Of a stretch of 36,331 nucleotides of DNA, positions 27,306 through 36,284 are shown one piece after another. The notes below the pieces were generated by a model that saw only the letters and a list, made by a program, of their open reading frames with translations, was not told where the DNA came from and did no database searches. The position numbers and the translations under genes were made by a program. Position 1 is the stretch's first letter. Each line of letters starts with the position of its first letter. Source of the stretch: Pseudomonas sp. S37 (GTDB lineage: Bacteria; Pseudomonadota; Gammaproteobacteria; Pseudomonadales; Pseudomonadaceae). The DNA lies in NCBI RefSeq assembly GCF_016658545.1, contig NZ_JACVZC010000059.1, forward strand, positions 1 to 36,331. Reading direction: 5' to 3'.

Positions 27306-28664
27306 ATGTCCCTGGGATTCGACTACCTCAATGCCATGCTCGAGGACGACCGTGAAAAAGGCATCTACCGCTGCAAGCGCGAGATGTTCACCGACCCACG
27401 CCTGTTTGACCTGGAAATGAAACACATCTTCGAGGGCAACTGGATCTACCTGGCCCATGAAAGCCAGATCCCCGAGAAGAACGACTTCCTCACCCTGACC
27501 ATGGGGCGCCAGCCGGTTTTCATCGCGCGCAACAAGGACGGTGAGCTCAATGCCTTCCTCAACGCCTGCAGCCACCGCGGCGCCATGCTGTGCCGGCACA
27601 AGCGCGGCAACCGTTCCAGCTACACCTGCCCGTTCCACGGCTGGACCTTCAACAACAGCGGCAAGCTGCTCAAGGTCAAAGACCCGAGCAACGCCGGTTA
27701 CCCCGACAGCTTCAACTGCGATGGCTCCCACGACCTGACCAAGGTGGCGCGCTTCGAGTCGTACCGTGGCTTTTTGTTCGGCAGCCTGAATGCCGACGTG
27801 AAACCGTTGGTCGAGCACCTGGGCGAGTCGGCCAAGATCATCGACATGATCGTCGACCAGTCGCCAGAAGGCCTGGAAGTGCTGCGCGGTGCCAGCTCGT
27901 ACATCTACGAAGGCAACTGGAAGCTTACCGCCGAAAACGGCGCCGATGGCTACCACGTGAGCTCGGTGCACTGGAACTACGCCGCCACCCAGAACCAGCG
28001 CAAGCAGCGCGAGGCGGGTGACGAGATCAAGACCATGAGCGCCGGTTCCTGGGCCAAGCAAGGCGGTGGGTTCTACTCATTCGACCACGGCCACCTGCTG
28101 CTGTGGACCCGCTGGGCCAACCCGGAAGACCGCCCGGCCTACGAACGCCGCGACCAACTGGCCGCCGATTACGGCCAGGCCCGCGCCGACTGGATGATCG
28201 AGAACTCGCGCAACCTGTGCCTGTACCCGAACGTGTACCTGATGGACCAGTTCAGCTCGCAGATCCGCGTTGCCCGGCCAATTTCGGTGAACAAGACCGA
28301 AATCACCATCTACTGCATCGCGCCGAAGGGCGAGAGCGCCGACGCCCGCGCCAAGCGTATCCGCCAGTACGAAGACTTCTTCAATGTCAGCGGCATGGCC
28401 ACCCCGGACGACCTGGAAGAGTTCCGCTCGTGCCAGACCGGCTACGGTGGCGGCACGGGCTGGAACGACATGTCCCGTGGCGCGAAACACTGGGTCGAAG
28501 GCGCCGATGACGCGGCTAAAGAAATCGAGCTGCATCCGCTGCTGTCGGGCGTGCGCACCGAGGACGAAGGCCTGTTCGTGCTGCAGCACAAGTACTGGCA
28601 GGACACCATGATCCAGGCGCTCAAGGACGAGCAGCAACTGATCCCCGTGGAGGCCGTGCAATGA
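27306..28664 (+). CDS. benA: Benzoate 1,2-dioxygenase, large (alpha) subunit
   Basis: 452 aa, cytoplasmic. Catalyses cis-dihydroxylation of benzoate to 1,6-dihydroxycyclohexa-2,4-diene-1-carboxylate with BenB and BenC. The Rieske [2Fe-2S] ligands are Cys88, His90, Cys108 and His111 (NACSHRGAML...YTCPFHGW). The mononuclear iron site includes His217 and His222 in ENGADGYHVSSVH. Length and motifs fit the BenA/XylX group. AGGGAG stands about 10 nt before the ATG. The gene overlaps benB by ATGA and heads the operon under the BenR-type promoter. Confidence 0.95.
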   Translation: MSLGFDYLNAMLEDDREKGIYRCKREMFTDPRLFDLEMKHIFEGNWIYLAHESQIPEKNDFLTLTMGRQPVFIARNKDGELNAFLNACSHRGAMLCRHKRGNRSSYTCPFHGWTFNNSGKLLKVKDPSNAGYPDSFNCDGSHDLTKVARFESYRGFLFGSLNADVKPLVEHLGESAKIIDMIVDQSPEGLEVLRGASSYIYEGNWKLTAENGADGYHVSSVHWNYAATQNQRKQREAGDEIKTMSAGSWAKQGGGFYSFDHGHLLLWTRWANPEDRPAYERRDQLAADYGQARADWMIENSRNLCLYPNVYLMDQFSSQIRVARPISVNKTEITIYCIAPKGESADARAKRIRQYEDFFNVSGMATPDDLEEFRSCQTGYGGGTGWNDMSRGAKHWVEGADDAAKEIELHPLLSGVRTEDEGLFVLQHKYWQDTMIQALKDEQQLIPVEAVQ

Positions 28665-29146
28665 GCCTGTATGAAACCGTGCGCGACTTCCTCTACCGCG
28701 AGGCGCGCTACCTGGACGACGCCCAGTGGGACCAGTGGCTGGAGTTGTACGCCAGCGACGCCACCTTCTGGATGCCCAGCTGGGACGATGACGACACCCT
28801 CACCGAAGACCCACAAAGCGAAATCTCGCTGATCTGGTACGGCAACCGTGGCGGCCTGGAAGACCGCGTGTTCCGCATCAAGACCGAGCGCTCCAGTGCG
28901 ACCGTGCCCGACACCCGCACCTCGCACAACATCAGCAACATCGAGATCGTCGAGCAGGGCGAGGGCAACTGCCTGGTGCGTTTCAACTGGCACACCCTGA
29001 GCTTCCGCTACAAGACCACCGACAGTTACTTCGGCAGCAGCTTCTACACCCTCGACCTGCGCGGCGGGCAACCGCTGATCAAGGCCAAGAAGGTGGTGCT
29101 GAAGAACGACTACGTGCGCCAGATCATCGACATCTACCACATCTGA
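28661..29146 (+). CDS. benB: Benzoate 1,2-dioxygenase, small (beta) subunit
   Basis: 161 aa. The ring-hydroxylating dioxygenase beta-subunit family (cone-shaped NTF2-like fold) is clear from YREARYLDDAQWDQWLELYA, FWMPSWDDDDTLTEDP and the C-terminal KKVVLKNDYVRQIIDIYHI. It has a structural role in the alpha3beta3 oxygenase. The start codon overlaps the benA stop, with GGAGG just upstream, so the two subunits are made in step. Confidence 0.95.
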   Translation: MSLYETVRDFLYREARYLDDAQWDQWLELYASDATFWMPSWDDDDTLTEDPQSEISLIWYGNRGGLEDRVFRIKTERSSATVPDTRTSHNISNIEIVEQGEGNCLVRFNWHTLSFRYKTTDSYFGSSFYTLDLRGGQPLIKAKKVVLKNDYVRQIIDIYHI

Positions 29147-29218
29147 ACCAGGGTTTTGCGAGCATTGCCCGGTGCGTTTTGCGACGCGCCGTGGCCCGGC
29201 TCGCCCGTGAGGTGCAAC

Positions 29219-30229
29219 ATGAGCTACCAGATCGCACTGAATTTCGAAGACGGGGTTACCCGCTTCATCGAGGCCACCGGCCACGAAACCGTCGCCGATG
29301 CGGCTTACCGCCAAGGCATCAACATCCCTCTGGACTGCCGCGACGGCGCTTGCGGCACCTGCAAGTGCAAGGCCGAATCCGGGCGCTATGACCTGGGCGA
29401 CAACTTCATCGAAGACGCCCTGAGCGAAGACGAAATCGGCGAAGGCTACGTGCTGACCTGCCAGATGCGCGCCGAGAGCGACTGCGTTATCCGCATCCCG
29501 GCCTCGTCGCAGCTGTGCAAGACCGAACAGGCCAGCTTCGAGGCGGCCATCAGCGATGTGCGCCAGTTGTCGGCCAGCACCATTGCCCTGTCGATCAAGG
29601 GTGAGGCGTTGAGCCGCCTGGCATTCCTGCCAGGGCAATACGTCAACCTCAAGGTGCCGGGCAGTGAGCAGAGTCGCGCCTATTCGTTCAGCTCGCTGCA
29701 AAAGGACGGTGAAGTCAGCTTCCTGATCCGCAACGTGCCGGGTGGGCTGATGAGCAGCTTCCTGACCAATCTGGCCAAGGCTGGCGACAACATGAGCCTG
29801 GCCGGGCCGCTGGGCAGCTTCTACCTGCGGCCGATCCAGCGCCCGCTGTTGCTGCTGGCCGGTGGTACCGGGCTGGCGCCGTTCACCGCGATGCTGGAGA
29901 AGATCGCCGAGCAGGGCAGCGAACACCCGCTGCACCTGATCTACGGCGTGACCAACGACTTCGACCTGGTCGAACTCGACCGCCTGCAAGCGCTGGCGGC
30001 ACGCATCCCCAACTTCACCTACAGCGCCTGCGTGGCCAACCCGGACAGCCAGTACCCACAAAAGGGCTACGTGACCCAGCACATCGAACCACGCCACCTC
30101 AATGAGGGGGATGTGGATGTTTACCTGTGCGGGCCACCGCCGATGGTCGAAGCGGTGAGCCAGTACGTGCGTGAGCAGGGCATTACACCGGCCAACTTCT
30201 ACTACGAGAAGTTCGCGGCGGCGGCCTGA
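29219..30229 (+). CDS. benC: Benzoate dioxygenase reductase (ferredoxin-FAD-NADH)
   Basis: 336 aa electron-transfer partner of BenAB. The N-terminal plant-type [2Fe-2S] domain has CRDGACGTCKC and a fourth Cys in VLTCQM. The FAD domain has RAYSFSS and the NADH domain has GGTGLAPF and YLCGPPPMVEA. ATG 29219 (MSYQIALNFEDG), with GTGAGG before it, is the expected start. The frame is open upstream to 29156, but that extension is not part of the family. It lies 72 nt after benB. Confidence 0.94.
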   Translation: MSYQIALNFEDGVTRFIEATGHETVADAAYRQGINIPLDCRDGACGTCKCKAESGRYDLGDNFIEDALSEDEIGEGYVLTCQMRAESDCVIRIPASSQLCKTEQASFEAAISDVRQLSASTIALSIKGEALSRLAFLPGQYVNLKVPGSEQSRAYSFSSLQKDGEVSFLIRNVPGGLMSSFLTNLAKAGDNMSLAGPLGSFYLRPIQRPLLLLAGGTGLAPFTAMLEKIAEQGSEHPLHLIYGVTNDFDLVELDRLQALAARIPNFTYSACVANPDSQYPQKGYVTQHIEPRHLNEGDVDVYLCGPPPMVEAVSQYVREQGITPANFYYEKFAAAA

Positions 30230-30258
30230 TTCCTTCATCCCGAACACAACACCGCCCT

Positions 30259-30350
30259 CCTGTGGGAGCGGGTTCACCCGCGAAGAGGCCAGCAGGTACA
30301 GCAGTTTTGTCTTGTCGGACGCATTCGCGGGTAAACCCGCTCCCACAGGG
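30259..30350. repeat. REP inverted pair inside the ben operon, between benC and benD
   Basis: Arms 30259-30282 and about 30323-30350 enclose about 40 nt within the 146-nt benC-benD gap. The position could stabilise the benABC part of the transcript and lower benDK-catA-benEF expression. The reading frame of benD is open through it but begins properly after it. Confidence 0.88.
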
Positions 30351-30375
30351 ACCGCGGGCAGGCGGAGATTCACAT

Positions 30376-31137
30376 ATGAACAACAGATTCCAAGGCAAGG
30401 TCGCCCTGGTCACCGGTGCCGCGCAAGGCATCGGCCGGGGCGTGTGCTGGCGGCTCAAGGCCGAAGGCGCGCAAGTGGTTGCAGTAGACCGTTCCGAACT
30501 GGTTCACGAACTGGCCGGCGAGGGCATGCTGACCCTTACCGCCGACCTCGAGCAACACGCCGACTGCGCCCGGGTCATGGCCAGCGCCGTGGAAACCTTC
30601 GGCCGCCTCGACATCCTGGTCAACAACGTCGGCGGCACCATCTGGGCCAAGCCTTTCGAACACTACGAGGTCGAACAGATCGAGGCCGAAGTGCGCCGCT
30701 CGCTATTTCCCACCCTGTGGTGCTGCCACGCCGCACTGCCGTACATGCTCGAACGCGGCACAGGTGCCATCGTCAACGTCTCGTCCATCGCTACCCGCGG
30801 TGTCAACCGAGTGCCTTACGGCGCAGCCAAGGGCGGCGTCAATGCGCTCACCGCGTGCCTGGCCTTCGAAACCGCTGGCCGCGGCATCCGCGTCAACGCC
30901 ACCGCGCCCGGCGGTACCGAGGCACCACCCCGGCGCGTACCACGTAACAGCGCCGAGCAGACCGAGCAGGAAAAACACTGGTACCAGCAAATCGTCGACC
31001 AAACCCTCGACAGCAGCCTGATGCACCGCTACGGCAGCATCGACGAGCAGGTCGGGGCAATTCTGTTCCTTGCCTCCGACGAAGCCTCGTACATCACCGG
31101 TGTGACCCTGCCGGTAGGGGGCGGCGACCTCGGCTGA
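30376..31137 (+). CDS. benD: Benzoate diol dehydrogenase (short-chain dehydrogenase)
   Basis: 253 aa. Oxidises and decarboxylates the BenABC product to catechol with NAD+. The Rossmann motif is TGAAQGIGRG; the Asn-rich strand is ILVNNVGGTIWA; catalytic Ser is in IVNVSSIA (about 136-137), Tyr148 and Lys152 in YGAAKGG. The motifs and the APGGTEAPPRR loop fit BenD. A continuous frame from 30262 would add 38 residues translated from the REP pair; ATG 30376 (MNNRFQGKVALVTG) is clearly the real start. GGAG lies about 9 nt upstream. Confidence 0.94.
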   Translation: MNNRFQGKVALVTGAAQGIGRGVCWRLKAEGAQVVAVDRSELVHELAGEGMLTLTADLEQHADCARVMASAVETFGRLDILVNNVGGTIWAKPFEHYEVEQIEAEVRRSLFPTLWCCHAALPYMLERGTGAIVNVSSIATRGVNRVPYGAAKGGVNALTACLAFETAGRGIRVNATAPGGTEAPPRRVPRNSAEQTEQEKHWYQQIVDQTLDSSLMHRYGSIDEQVGAILFLASDEASYITGVTLPVGGGDLG

Positions 31138-31193
31138 GCAGCACCCCAAGGCAACAGCTTTCCATCACAACAAAAACAAGAGCGACAGATGCC

Positions 31194-32543
31194 ATGCGAA
31201 CCCTTGACGTACACCCGATCATCGATAACGCGCGCTTTACCCCGTTCCACTGGATGGTCATGGCCTGGTGCGGCCTGCTGCTGATCTTCGACGGCTATGA
31301 CCTGTTCATCTACGGCGTGGTACTGCCGGTGATCATGAAGGAGTGGGGCCTGACCCCGTTGCAGGCCGGTGCGCTGGGCAGCTACGCGCTGTTCGGCATG
31401 ATGTTCGGCGCCTTGGCATTCGGCAGCCTGGCCGACCGCATCGGGCGCAAGAAGGGCATCGCCATCTGTTTCGCCTTGTTTTCAGGGGCGACCATCCTCA
31501 ATGGTTTTGCCAGCAGCCCCAGTGAGTTCGGTATCTACCGCTTTATCGCCGGCCTGGGCTGCGGCGGCCTGATGCCCAATGCCGTGGCACTGATGAACGA
31601 GTACGCCCCCAAACGCCTGCGCAGTACGCTGGTGGCGATCATGTTCAGTGGCTACTCGCTGGGCGGCATGCTGTCAGCAGGCGTCGGCATCTTCATGCTG
31701 CCACGCTTCGGCTGGGAATCGATGTTCTTTGCCGCTGCCGTGCCGCTGCTGCTGTTGCCGGTGATTCTCTATTACCTGCCGGAGTCGATCGGCTTTCTGG
31801 TGCGCCAGGGCCGTGGCGACGAAGCGCGCAAGCTGCTCAAGCGCCTGGACCCGGGCTGCGATGTGCAACCTGATGATGTGCTGGTCGCCCCTGTGGGAGC
31901 GGACTTGTCCCGCGAAAGGGCCGGCAAGTTCACCGCTGTTCTTGAACTGTTCCGCAATGGCCTGGCCATTCGCACCCTGGCGTTGTGGCTGGCGTTCTTC
32001 TGCTGCCTGCTGATGGTCTACGCGCTCAGCTCGTGGCTGCCGAAGCTGATGGCCAACGCCGGCTACAGCCTGGGTTCGAGCCTGTCGTTCCTGCTGGCGC
32101 TGAACTTCGGTGGCATGGCCGGTGCCATTCTCGGCGGCTGGCTGGGCGACCGCTACAACCTGGTCAAGGTCAAGGTGGCGTTCTTCATCGCCGCAGCGCT
32201 GTCGATCAGCCTGCTGGGCGTCAACAGCCCGATGCCGGTGCTGTACCTGCTGATCTTCATTGCTGGCGCCACCACCATTGGCACGCAGATCCTGCTGTAT
32301 GCCGGCGCCGCGCAAATGTACGGCCTGTCGGTGCGTTCCACGGGCCTTGGCTGGGCCTCGGGCATTGGCCGCAACGGCGCCATCGTCGGCCCGCTGCTGG
32401 GCGGTGCGCTGATGGGCATCAACCTGCCGCTGCAACTCAACTTCATCGCCTTCGCCATCCCTGGCGCCATCGCCGCGCTGGCCATGGCTGTGCACCTGGC
32501 CAGTGGCCGGCGCCACGCCCAGGCCGTTGCGGCGCAGGCGTAA
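31194..32543 (+). CDS. benK: Benzoate/H+ symporter of the MFS aromatic-acid family
   Basis: 449 aa with about 12 TM segments. It belongs to the aromatic acid:H+ symporter group: DGYDLFIYGVVLP in TM1, the loop motif GSLADRIGRKKG between TM2 and TM3, and PESIGFLVRQGR before the central loop. It imports benzoate across the inner membrane. The central cytoplasmic loop contains an in-frame REP sequence (residues about 233-244). The first 10 residues up to the first TM are normal. The gene follows benD by 56 nt and precedes catA by 30 nt in the same operon. Confidence 0.93.
   Translation: MRTLDVHPIIDNARFTPFHWMVMAWCGLLLIFDGYDLFIYGVVLPVIMKEWGLTPLQAGALGSYALFGMMFGALAFGSLADRIGRKKGIAICFALFSGATILNGFASSPSEFGIYRFIAGLGCGGLMPNAVALMNEYAPKRLRSTLVAIMFSGYSLGGMLSAGVGIFMLPRFGWESMFFAAAVPLLLLPVILYYLPESIGFLVRQGRGDEARKLLKRLDPGCDVQPDDVLVAPVGADLSRERAGKFTAVLELFRNGLAIRTLALWLAFFCCLLMVYALSSWLPKLMANAGYSLGSSLSFLLALNFGGMAGAILGGWLGDRYNLVKVKVAFFIAAALSISLLGVNSPMPVLYLLIFIAGATTIGTQILLYAGAAQMYGLSVRSTGLGWASGIGRNGAIVGPLLGGALMGINLPLQLNFIAFAIPGAIAALAMAVHLASGRRHAQAVAAQA
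31892..31925 (+). repeat. Single REP within the benK reading frame
   Basis: TGTGGGAGCGGACTTGTCCC continues into GCGAAAGGGCCGGC. It is a diverged REP (GGACTTGTCC replaces GGGTTTACCC). It keeps the BenK frame and encodes VGADLSRERAG in the loop between TM6 and TM7. Confidence 0.82.
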
Positions 32544-32573
32544 ATCCAGAAAAACAACATGAGGTAAGCCCAC

Positions 32574-33488
32574 ATGACCGTGAAGATTTCCCACACTGCC
32601 GAGGTACAGCGGTTCTTCGAGGAAGCCGCAGGCTTTGGCAACGATGCCGGCAACCCGCGCCTCAAGCGCATCGTGCAGCGTGTGCTGCAGGACACCGCCC
32701 GGCTGATCGAAGACTTGGAAATCAGCGAGGACGAGTTCTGGCACGCCGTCGACTACCTCAATCGCCTGGGCGGGCGCGGCGAAGCGGGGTTACTGGTCGC
32801 GGGCCTGGGCGTCGAGCACTTCCTCGACCTGCTGCAGGATGCCAAGGACGCGCAGGCCGGGCTGGCCGGCGGTACCCCACGTACCATCGAAGGCCCGTTG
32901 TACGTGGCGGGTGCGCCCCTTGCTGAAGGTGAAGTGCGCATGGACGACGGCAGCGAGGAGGGCGTGGCCACGGTCATGTACCTGGAGGGGCGGGTGCTCG
33001 ACCCGCAAGGGCAACCATTGCCGGGTGCCACGGTCGACTTGTGGCATGCCAACACCCGTGGCACTTATTCGTTCTTTGACCAGAGCCAGTCCGAATACAA
33101 CCTGCGGCGGCGCATCGTCACCGATGCCGAAGGGCGCTACCGCGCGCGCTCCATCGTGCCGTCCGGTTACGGCTGCGACCCGCAGGGGCCAACCCAGGAA
33201 TGCCTGGACCTGCTGGGCCGCCATGGCCAGCGTCCAGCACACGTGCACTTCTTTATCTCGGCGCCAGGGCATCGGCACCTGACCACACAGATCAACCTGT
33301 CGGGGGACAAGTACCTGTGGGATGACTTTGCCTATGCCACGCGGGACGGGCTTGTGGGGGAGGTGGTGTTTGTCGAGGGCGCGGCAGGGCGGCATGCCGA
33401 GTTGAAGTTCGACTTCCGGCTGCAACTGGCCCTGGGCGAGGCAGATGAGCAGCGCAGTGGGCGGCCTCGGGCACTGCAGGAAGCCTGA
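32574..33488 (+). CDS. catA: Catechol 1,2-dioxygenase (intradiol), operon-linked copy
   Basis: 304 aa. Cleaves catechol to cis,cis-muconate with non-haem Fe(III). The ligands are Tyr165 (TRGTYSFFD), Tyr199 (PSGYGCDP), His223 and His225 (RPAHVHFF). The N-terminal helical dimerisation/lipid domain (VQRFFEEAAGFGN...EFWHAVDYLNRLG) is present. AGGTAAG lies 8 nt before the ATG. In P. putida a second catA (catA2) sits in the ben cluster, in addition to the one with catBC. This gene has that location, so it is probably catA2. catBC are not in the window. Confidence 0.95.
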   Translation: MTVKISHTAEVQRFFEEAAGFGNDAGNPRLKRIVQRVLQDTARLIEDLEISEDEFWHAVDYLNRLGGRGEAGLLVAGLGVEHFLDLLQDAKDAQAGLAGGTPRTIEGPLYVAGAPLAEGEVRMDDGSEEGVATVMYLEGRVLDPQGQPLPGATVDLWHANTRGTYSFFDQSQSEYNLRRRIVTDAEGRYRARSIVPSGYGCDPQGPTQECLDLLGRHGQRPAHVHFFISAPGHRHLTTQINLSGDKYLWDDFAYATRDGLVGEVVFVEGAAGRHAELKFDFRLQLALGEADEQRSGRPRALQEA

Positions 33489-33498
33489 GCCATCGCGC

Positions 33499-33694
33499 TG
33501 GCTTCTTCGCGGGTAAACCCGCTCCCACATTGATTGCATTGACCTCAAATCATGCGCAATACCTGTGGGAGTTTGGCTTGCCAGCGATAAGGCCTGAATA
33601 GGCAACACAAGACAGTTGCTCCTACAGGTACGGCGCAAATGCTGAAACCTGTGCAACCCCTGTGGGAGCGGGTTCACCCGCGAAGAAGGCAACA
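33499..33694. repeat. Composite REP region between catA and benE
   Basis: Two outer REP arms (33499-33531 and 33659-33690) enclose the second copy of the composite repeat (33564-33628: TGTGGGAGTTTGGCTTGCC...AGGCAACACAAGACAGTTG...CCTACAGG). This is probably a nested insertion of one repeat family between the two arms of another. It fills most of the 256-nt gap and separates benABCDK-catA from benEF. Confidence 0.8.
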
Positions 33695-33744
33695 CAAAAC
33701 AACAGCCAGCCACCAAGGCCGGCCGCTGCCTTGCGAGAAACTGA

Positions 33745-34944
33745 ATGAAAACCCTGATCAAGGACAGCTCGCTGTCCGCCATCGTCGCCGGCTGCATCGC
33801 CACGATGATCTCCTACGCCGGCCCACTGGTGATCATCTTCCACGCCGCCGAAGCCGCCGGCCTGTCGCACCGGCAACTGTCGTCCTGGGTGTGGGCGGTG
33901 TCCATGGGCAGCGCCGTGCTCGGTGCGCTGCTCAGCCTGCGCTATCGCGTGCCGGTGGTGATCGCCTGGTCCATCCCGGGTTCTGCACTGCTGGTCACCG
34001 CCTTGCCGCAACTGGGCCTGGAGCAGGCCGTGGGCGCTTATCTGGTGGCCAACCTGGTGCTGCTGCTGATCGGCATCAGCGGCGCCTTCGACCGCATTAT
34101 TGCGCGCCTGCCGGGGTCCATTGCCGCCGGTATGCAGGCCGGCATCCTGTTCAGCTTCGGCATCGAGGTGTTCCGCGCCTTGCCGGTGCAGCCTGTGCTG
34201 GTGCTGGGCATGTTCGTCACCTACGTGCTGATGCGCCGGGTGCAACCCCGATATGCGGTGGCCGCCGTGCTGTGCGTGGGCACGCTGGTGACGGTGGCCA
34301 GCGGTGCGTTTCGCAGCGAGGCGCTGGTGCTGGCGTTGGCATCGCCGCAGTGGGTCGCCCCGCAGTTCAGCCTGGCGGCGGTGTTCAGCCTGGCGCTGCC
34401 GATGGTACTGGTTGCACTGACCGGGCAGTTCATGCCCGGCATGGCGGTGTTGCGCAACGCCGGCTACGACACGGCGGCCAGCCCGCTTATCAGCGCCAGT
34501 GCCCTGGCCGGTGCAGCACTGGCGCCGTTCGGTTGCCACGGGCTGAACCTGGCGGCGGTGACCGCCAGCCTGTGCACCGGCCATGAAGCCCATGAAAACC
34601 CCCGCCGCCGATATGTGGCGGCAGTGGCCGGCAGCGCGCTGTACCTGCTGTTGGGCATTGCCGGGGCCACCTTGATGTCGCTGTTCGCTGCCTTTCCCGC
34701 CGCGCTGATCGCCGCCCTGGCCGGCCTGGCCCTGTATGGCGCCATCAGCGAGGCCCTGGCCCGCAGCCTGGCGGAACCGGCCGAGCGTGATGCCGGGCTG
34801 TTCACGTTCCTGGTCACCGCTTCGGGGGTGGCCTTCCTTGGCCTGTCGGCGGCGTTCTGGGGGCTGCTGTTCGGCCTGCTGGCCCACGCGCTGCTCAGGT
34901 TGCGCCAGCCACGTGCCCGGGAGGTGCTGCGCCGTACACCCTGA
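33745..34944 (+). CDS. benE: BenE-family benzoate/H+ symporter
   Basis: 399 aa with about 11-12 TM segments and no large soluble domain. BenE-family hallmarks are IVAGCIATMISYAGPLVIIFHAA, RYRVPVVIAWSIPGSALL and GCHGLNLAAVTASLCTGHEAHENP. It is a second inner-membrane uptake route for benzoate beside BenK. It is probably co-transcribed with benF 54 nt downstream. The start is ATG 33745 with GAGA about 8 nt upstream. Confidence 0.94.
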   Translation: MKTLIKDSSLSAIVAGCIATMISYAGPLVIIFHAAEAAGLSHRQLSSWVWAVSMGSAVLGALLSLRYRVPVVIAWSIPGSALLVTALPQLGLEQAVGAYLVANLVLLLIGISGAFDRIIARLPGSIAAGMQAGILFSFGIEVFRALPVQPVLVLGMFVTYVLMRRVQPRYAVAAVLCVGTLVTVASGAFRSEALVLALASPQWVAPQFSLAAVFSLALPMVLVALTGQFMPGMAVLRNAGYDTAASPLISASALAGAALAPFGCHGLNLAAVTASLCTGHEAHENPRRRYVAAVAGSALYLLLGIAGATLMSLFAAFPAALIAALAGLALYGAISEALARSLAEPAERDAGLFTFLVTASGVAFLGLSAAFWGLLFGLLAHALLRLRQPRAREVLRRTP

Positions 34945-34998
34945 ACCGCCGTGTTCCCAACGCTTAACCCATAAAAACAAGATCAAGAGAGCTTCGGA

Positions 34999-36249
34999 AT
35001 GAATCACACCCCTTGCGTCGCCCTGGGCCTGACTTTGCTCAGCCAACCATTGCTGGCTGCCGAAGGCGGCTTCTTCGAAGACTCGAAGGCCACCCTGAGC
35101 GCCCGTAACTACTACTTCAGCCGCGATTTCTCCGACATTGTCGGGGCTAACCGGCAGTCCAAGGCCGAGGAGTGGGCCCAAGGCTTCATCCTCGACTTCA
35201 AGAGCGGCTACACCCCTGGTACGGTCGGCTTTGGCGTGGATGCCCTGGGCCTGCTGGGTATCAAGCTCGACAGCAGCCCGGACCGGGCCAACACCGGCCT
35301 GCTGCCGGTCCATGGCGATGGTCGCGCCGCCGACGAATACAGCCGCCTGGCACCCACCTTCAAGGCGCGCTTGTCGGAAACCGAACTGCGCATTGGCGAA
35401 TTGCAACCGAACCTGCCGGTGCTGACCTTCAGCGATATCCGCCTGCTGCCGCCGACTTACCAGGGTGCCAGCATCAGTTCGGCAGAAATCGACGGCCTGA
35501 CGGTGCAGGCCGGGCACCTGAAAAGCACCCACCTGCGCAACGAAGGCGGCGACGGCAAGATGAACGCCATGCTTGGCCATGTGCCGATGCGCCAGGCCGA
35601 GAGCGATGCCTTCAACTACGTGGGCGGCGATTACGCGTTCAATGCCAACCAGAGCAGTGTCAGCCTGTGGTATGGGCAACTGGAGGACATCTACGAGCAG
35701 GGCTTTGTCGGCTTCAAGCACAGCAAGCCAGTGGGCGACTGGGTGCTCAGTGCCAACCTGGGCTACTTCACCGCGCGCGAGGATGGCGATGCGTTGCTGG
35801 GCAACATCGACAACCAGGCCTTCTTCTCGATGTTCACCGCCCGGCATGGCGGCCACAGCCTGCATGCCGGCTACCAGGCCATTCACGGCGACAGCCCGTT
35901 CCCGCGGGTGTTCGCCAACATCTCGCCGCTGGGTAACGAGGTGCCGACCTATGAGTTTGCCTACACCGACGAGCGTTCGTACCAGGTGCGTTATGACTAC
36001 AACTTCGCCGCCATGGGCGTACCGGGGCTGACGGCGACGGTACGCTACATAACCGGTAGCAATGTCGATACCGGGCTGGGCTATGAAGGGCGTGATCGCG
36101 AGCGTGACCTGGACATTGGCTATGCCGTGCAGAGCGGGGTGCTGAAGGGGCTGGGGATTCGCGTGCGCAATGCCATGGCGCGCTCCAATTACCGCAGCGA
36201 CATTGACGAGAACCGCTTGACGTTGGTGTATACCTGGCAGTTGTTCTGA
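34999..36249 (+). CDS. benF: Outer-membrane porin of the OprD family (BenF-like)
   Basis: 416 aa. A short signal peptide (VALGLTLLSQPLLAA) precedes an OprD-type 18-strand beta-barrel. The mature start (EGGFFEDSKATLSARNYYFSRDF), the FSDIRLLPPTYQGA loop and the terminal aromatic strand (RLTLVYTWQLF, ending in Phe) are family features. It admits benzoate through the outer membrane in relatives. Last gene of the ben cluster in this window. The stop is 46 nt before the poly-G artefact, so a downstream terminator cannot be judged. Confidence 0.93.
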   Translation: MNHTPCVALGLTLLSQPLLAAEGGFFEDSKATLSARNYYFSRDFSDIVGANRQSKAEEWAQGFILDFKSGYTPGTVGFGVDALGLLGIKLDSSPDRANTGLLPVHGDGRAADEYSRLAPTFKARLSETELRIGELQPNLPVLTFSDIRLLPPTYQGASISSAEIDGLTVQAGHLKSTHLRNEGGDGKMNAMLGHVPMRQAESDAFNYVGGDYAFNANQSSVSLWYGQLEDIYEQGFVGFKHSKPVGDWVLSANLGYFTAREDGDALLGNIDNQAFFSMFTARHGGHSLHAGYQAIHGDSPFPRVFANISPLGNEVPTYEFAYTDERSYQVRYDYNFAAMGVPGLTATVRYITGSNVDTGLGYEGRDRERDLDIGYAVQSGVLKGLGIRVRNAMARSNYRSDIDENRLTLVYTWQLF

Positions 36250-36284
36250 CAGCACTACGCCACATTCCAAAGCCTCCGGGGATC

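Noticed and set aside
30262..30375. N-terminal extension of BenD
   Set aside because: These codons are the translated REP pair (VGAGSPAK..., RVNPLPQG). The SDR fold begins at MNNRFQGK.
33622..36270. An 882-codon minus-strand frame opposite benE and benF
   Set aside because: Low-complexity Gln/Gly/His protein, no start context, and both plus-strand genes are unmistakable.
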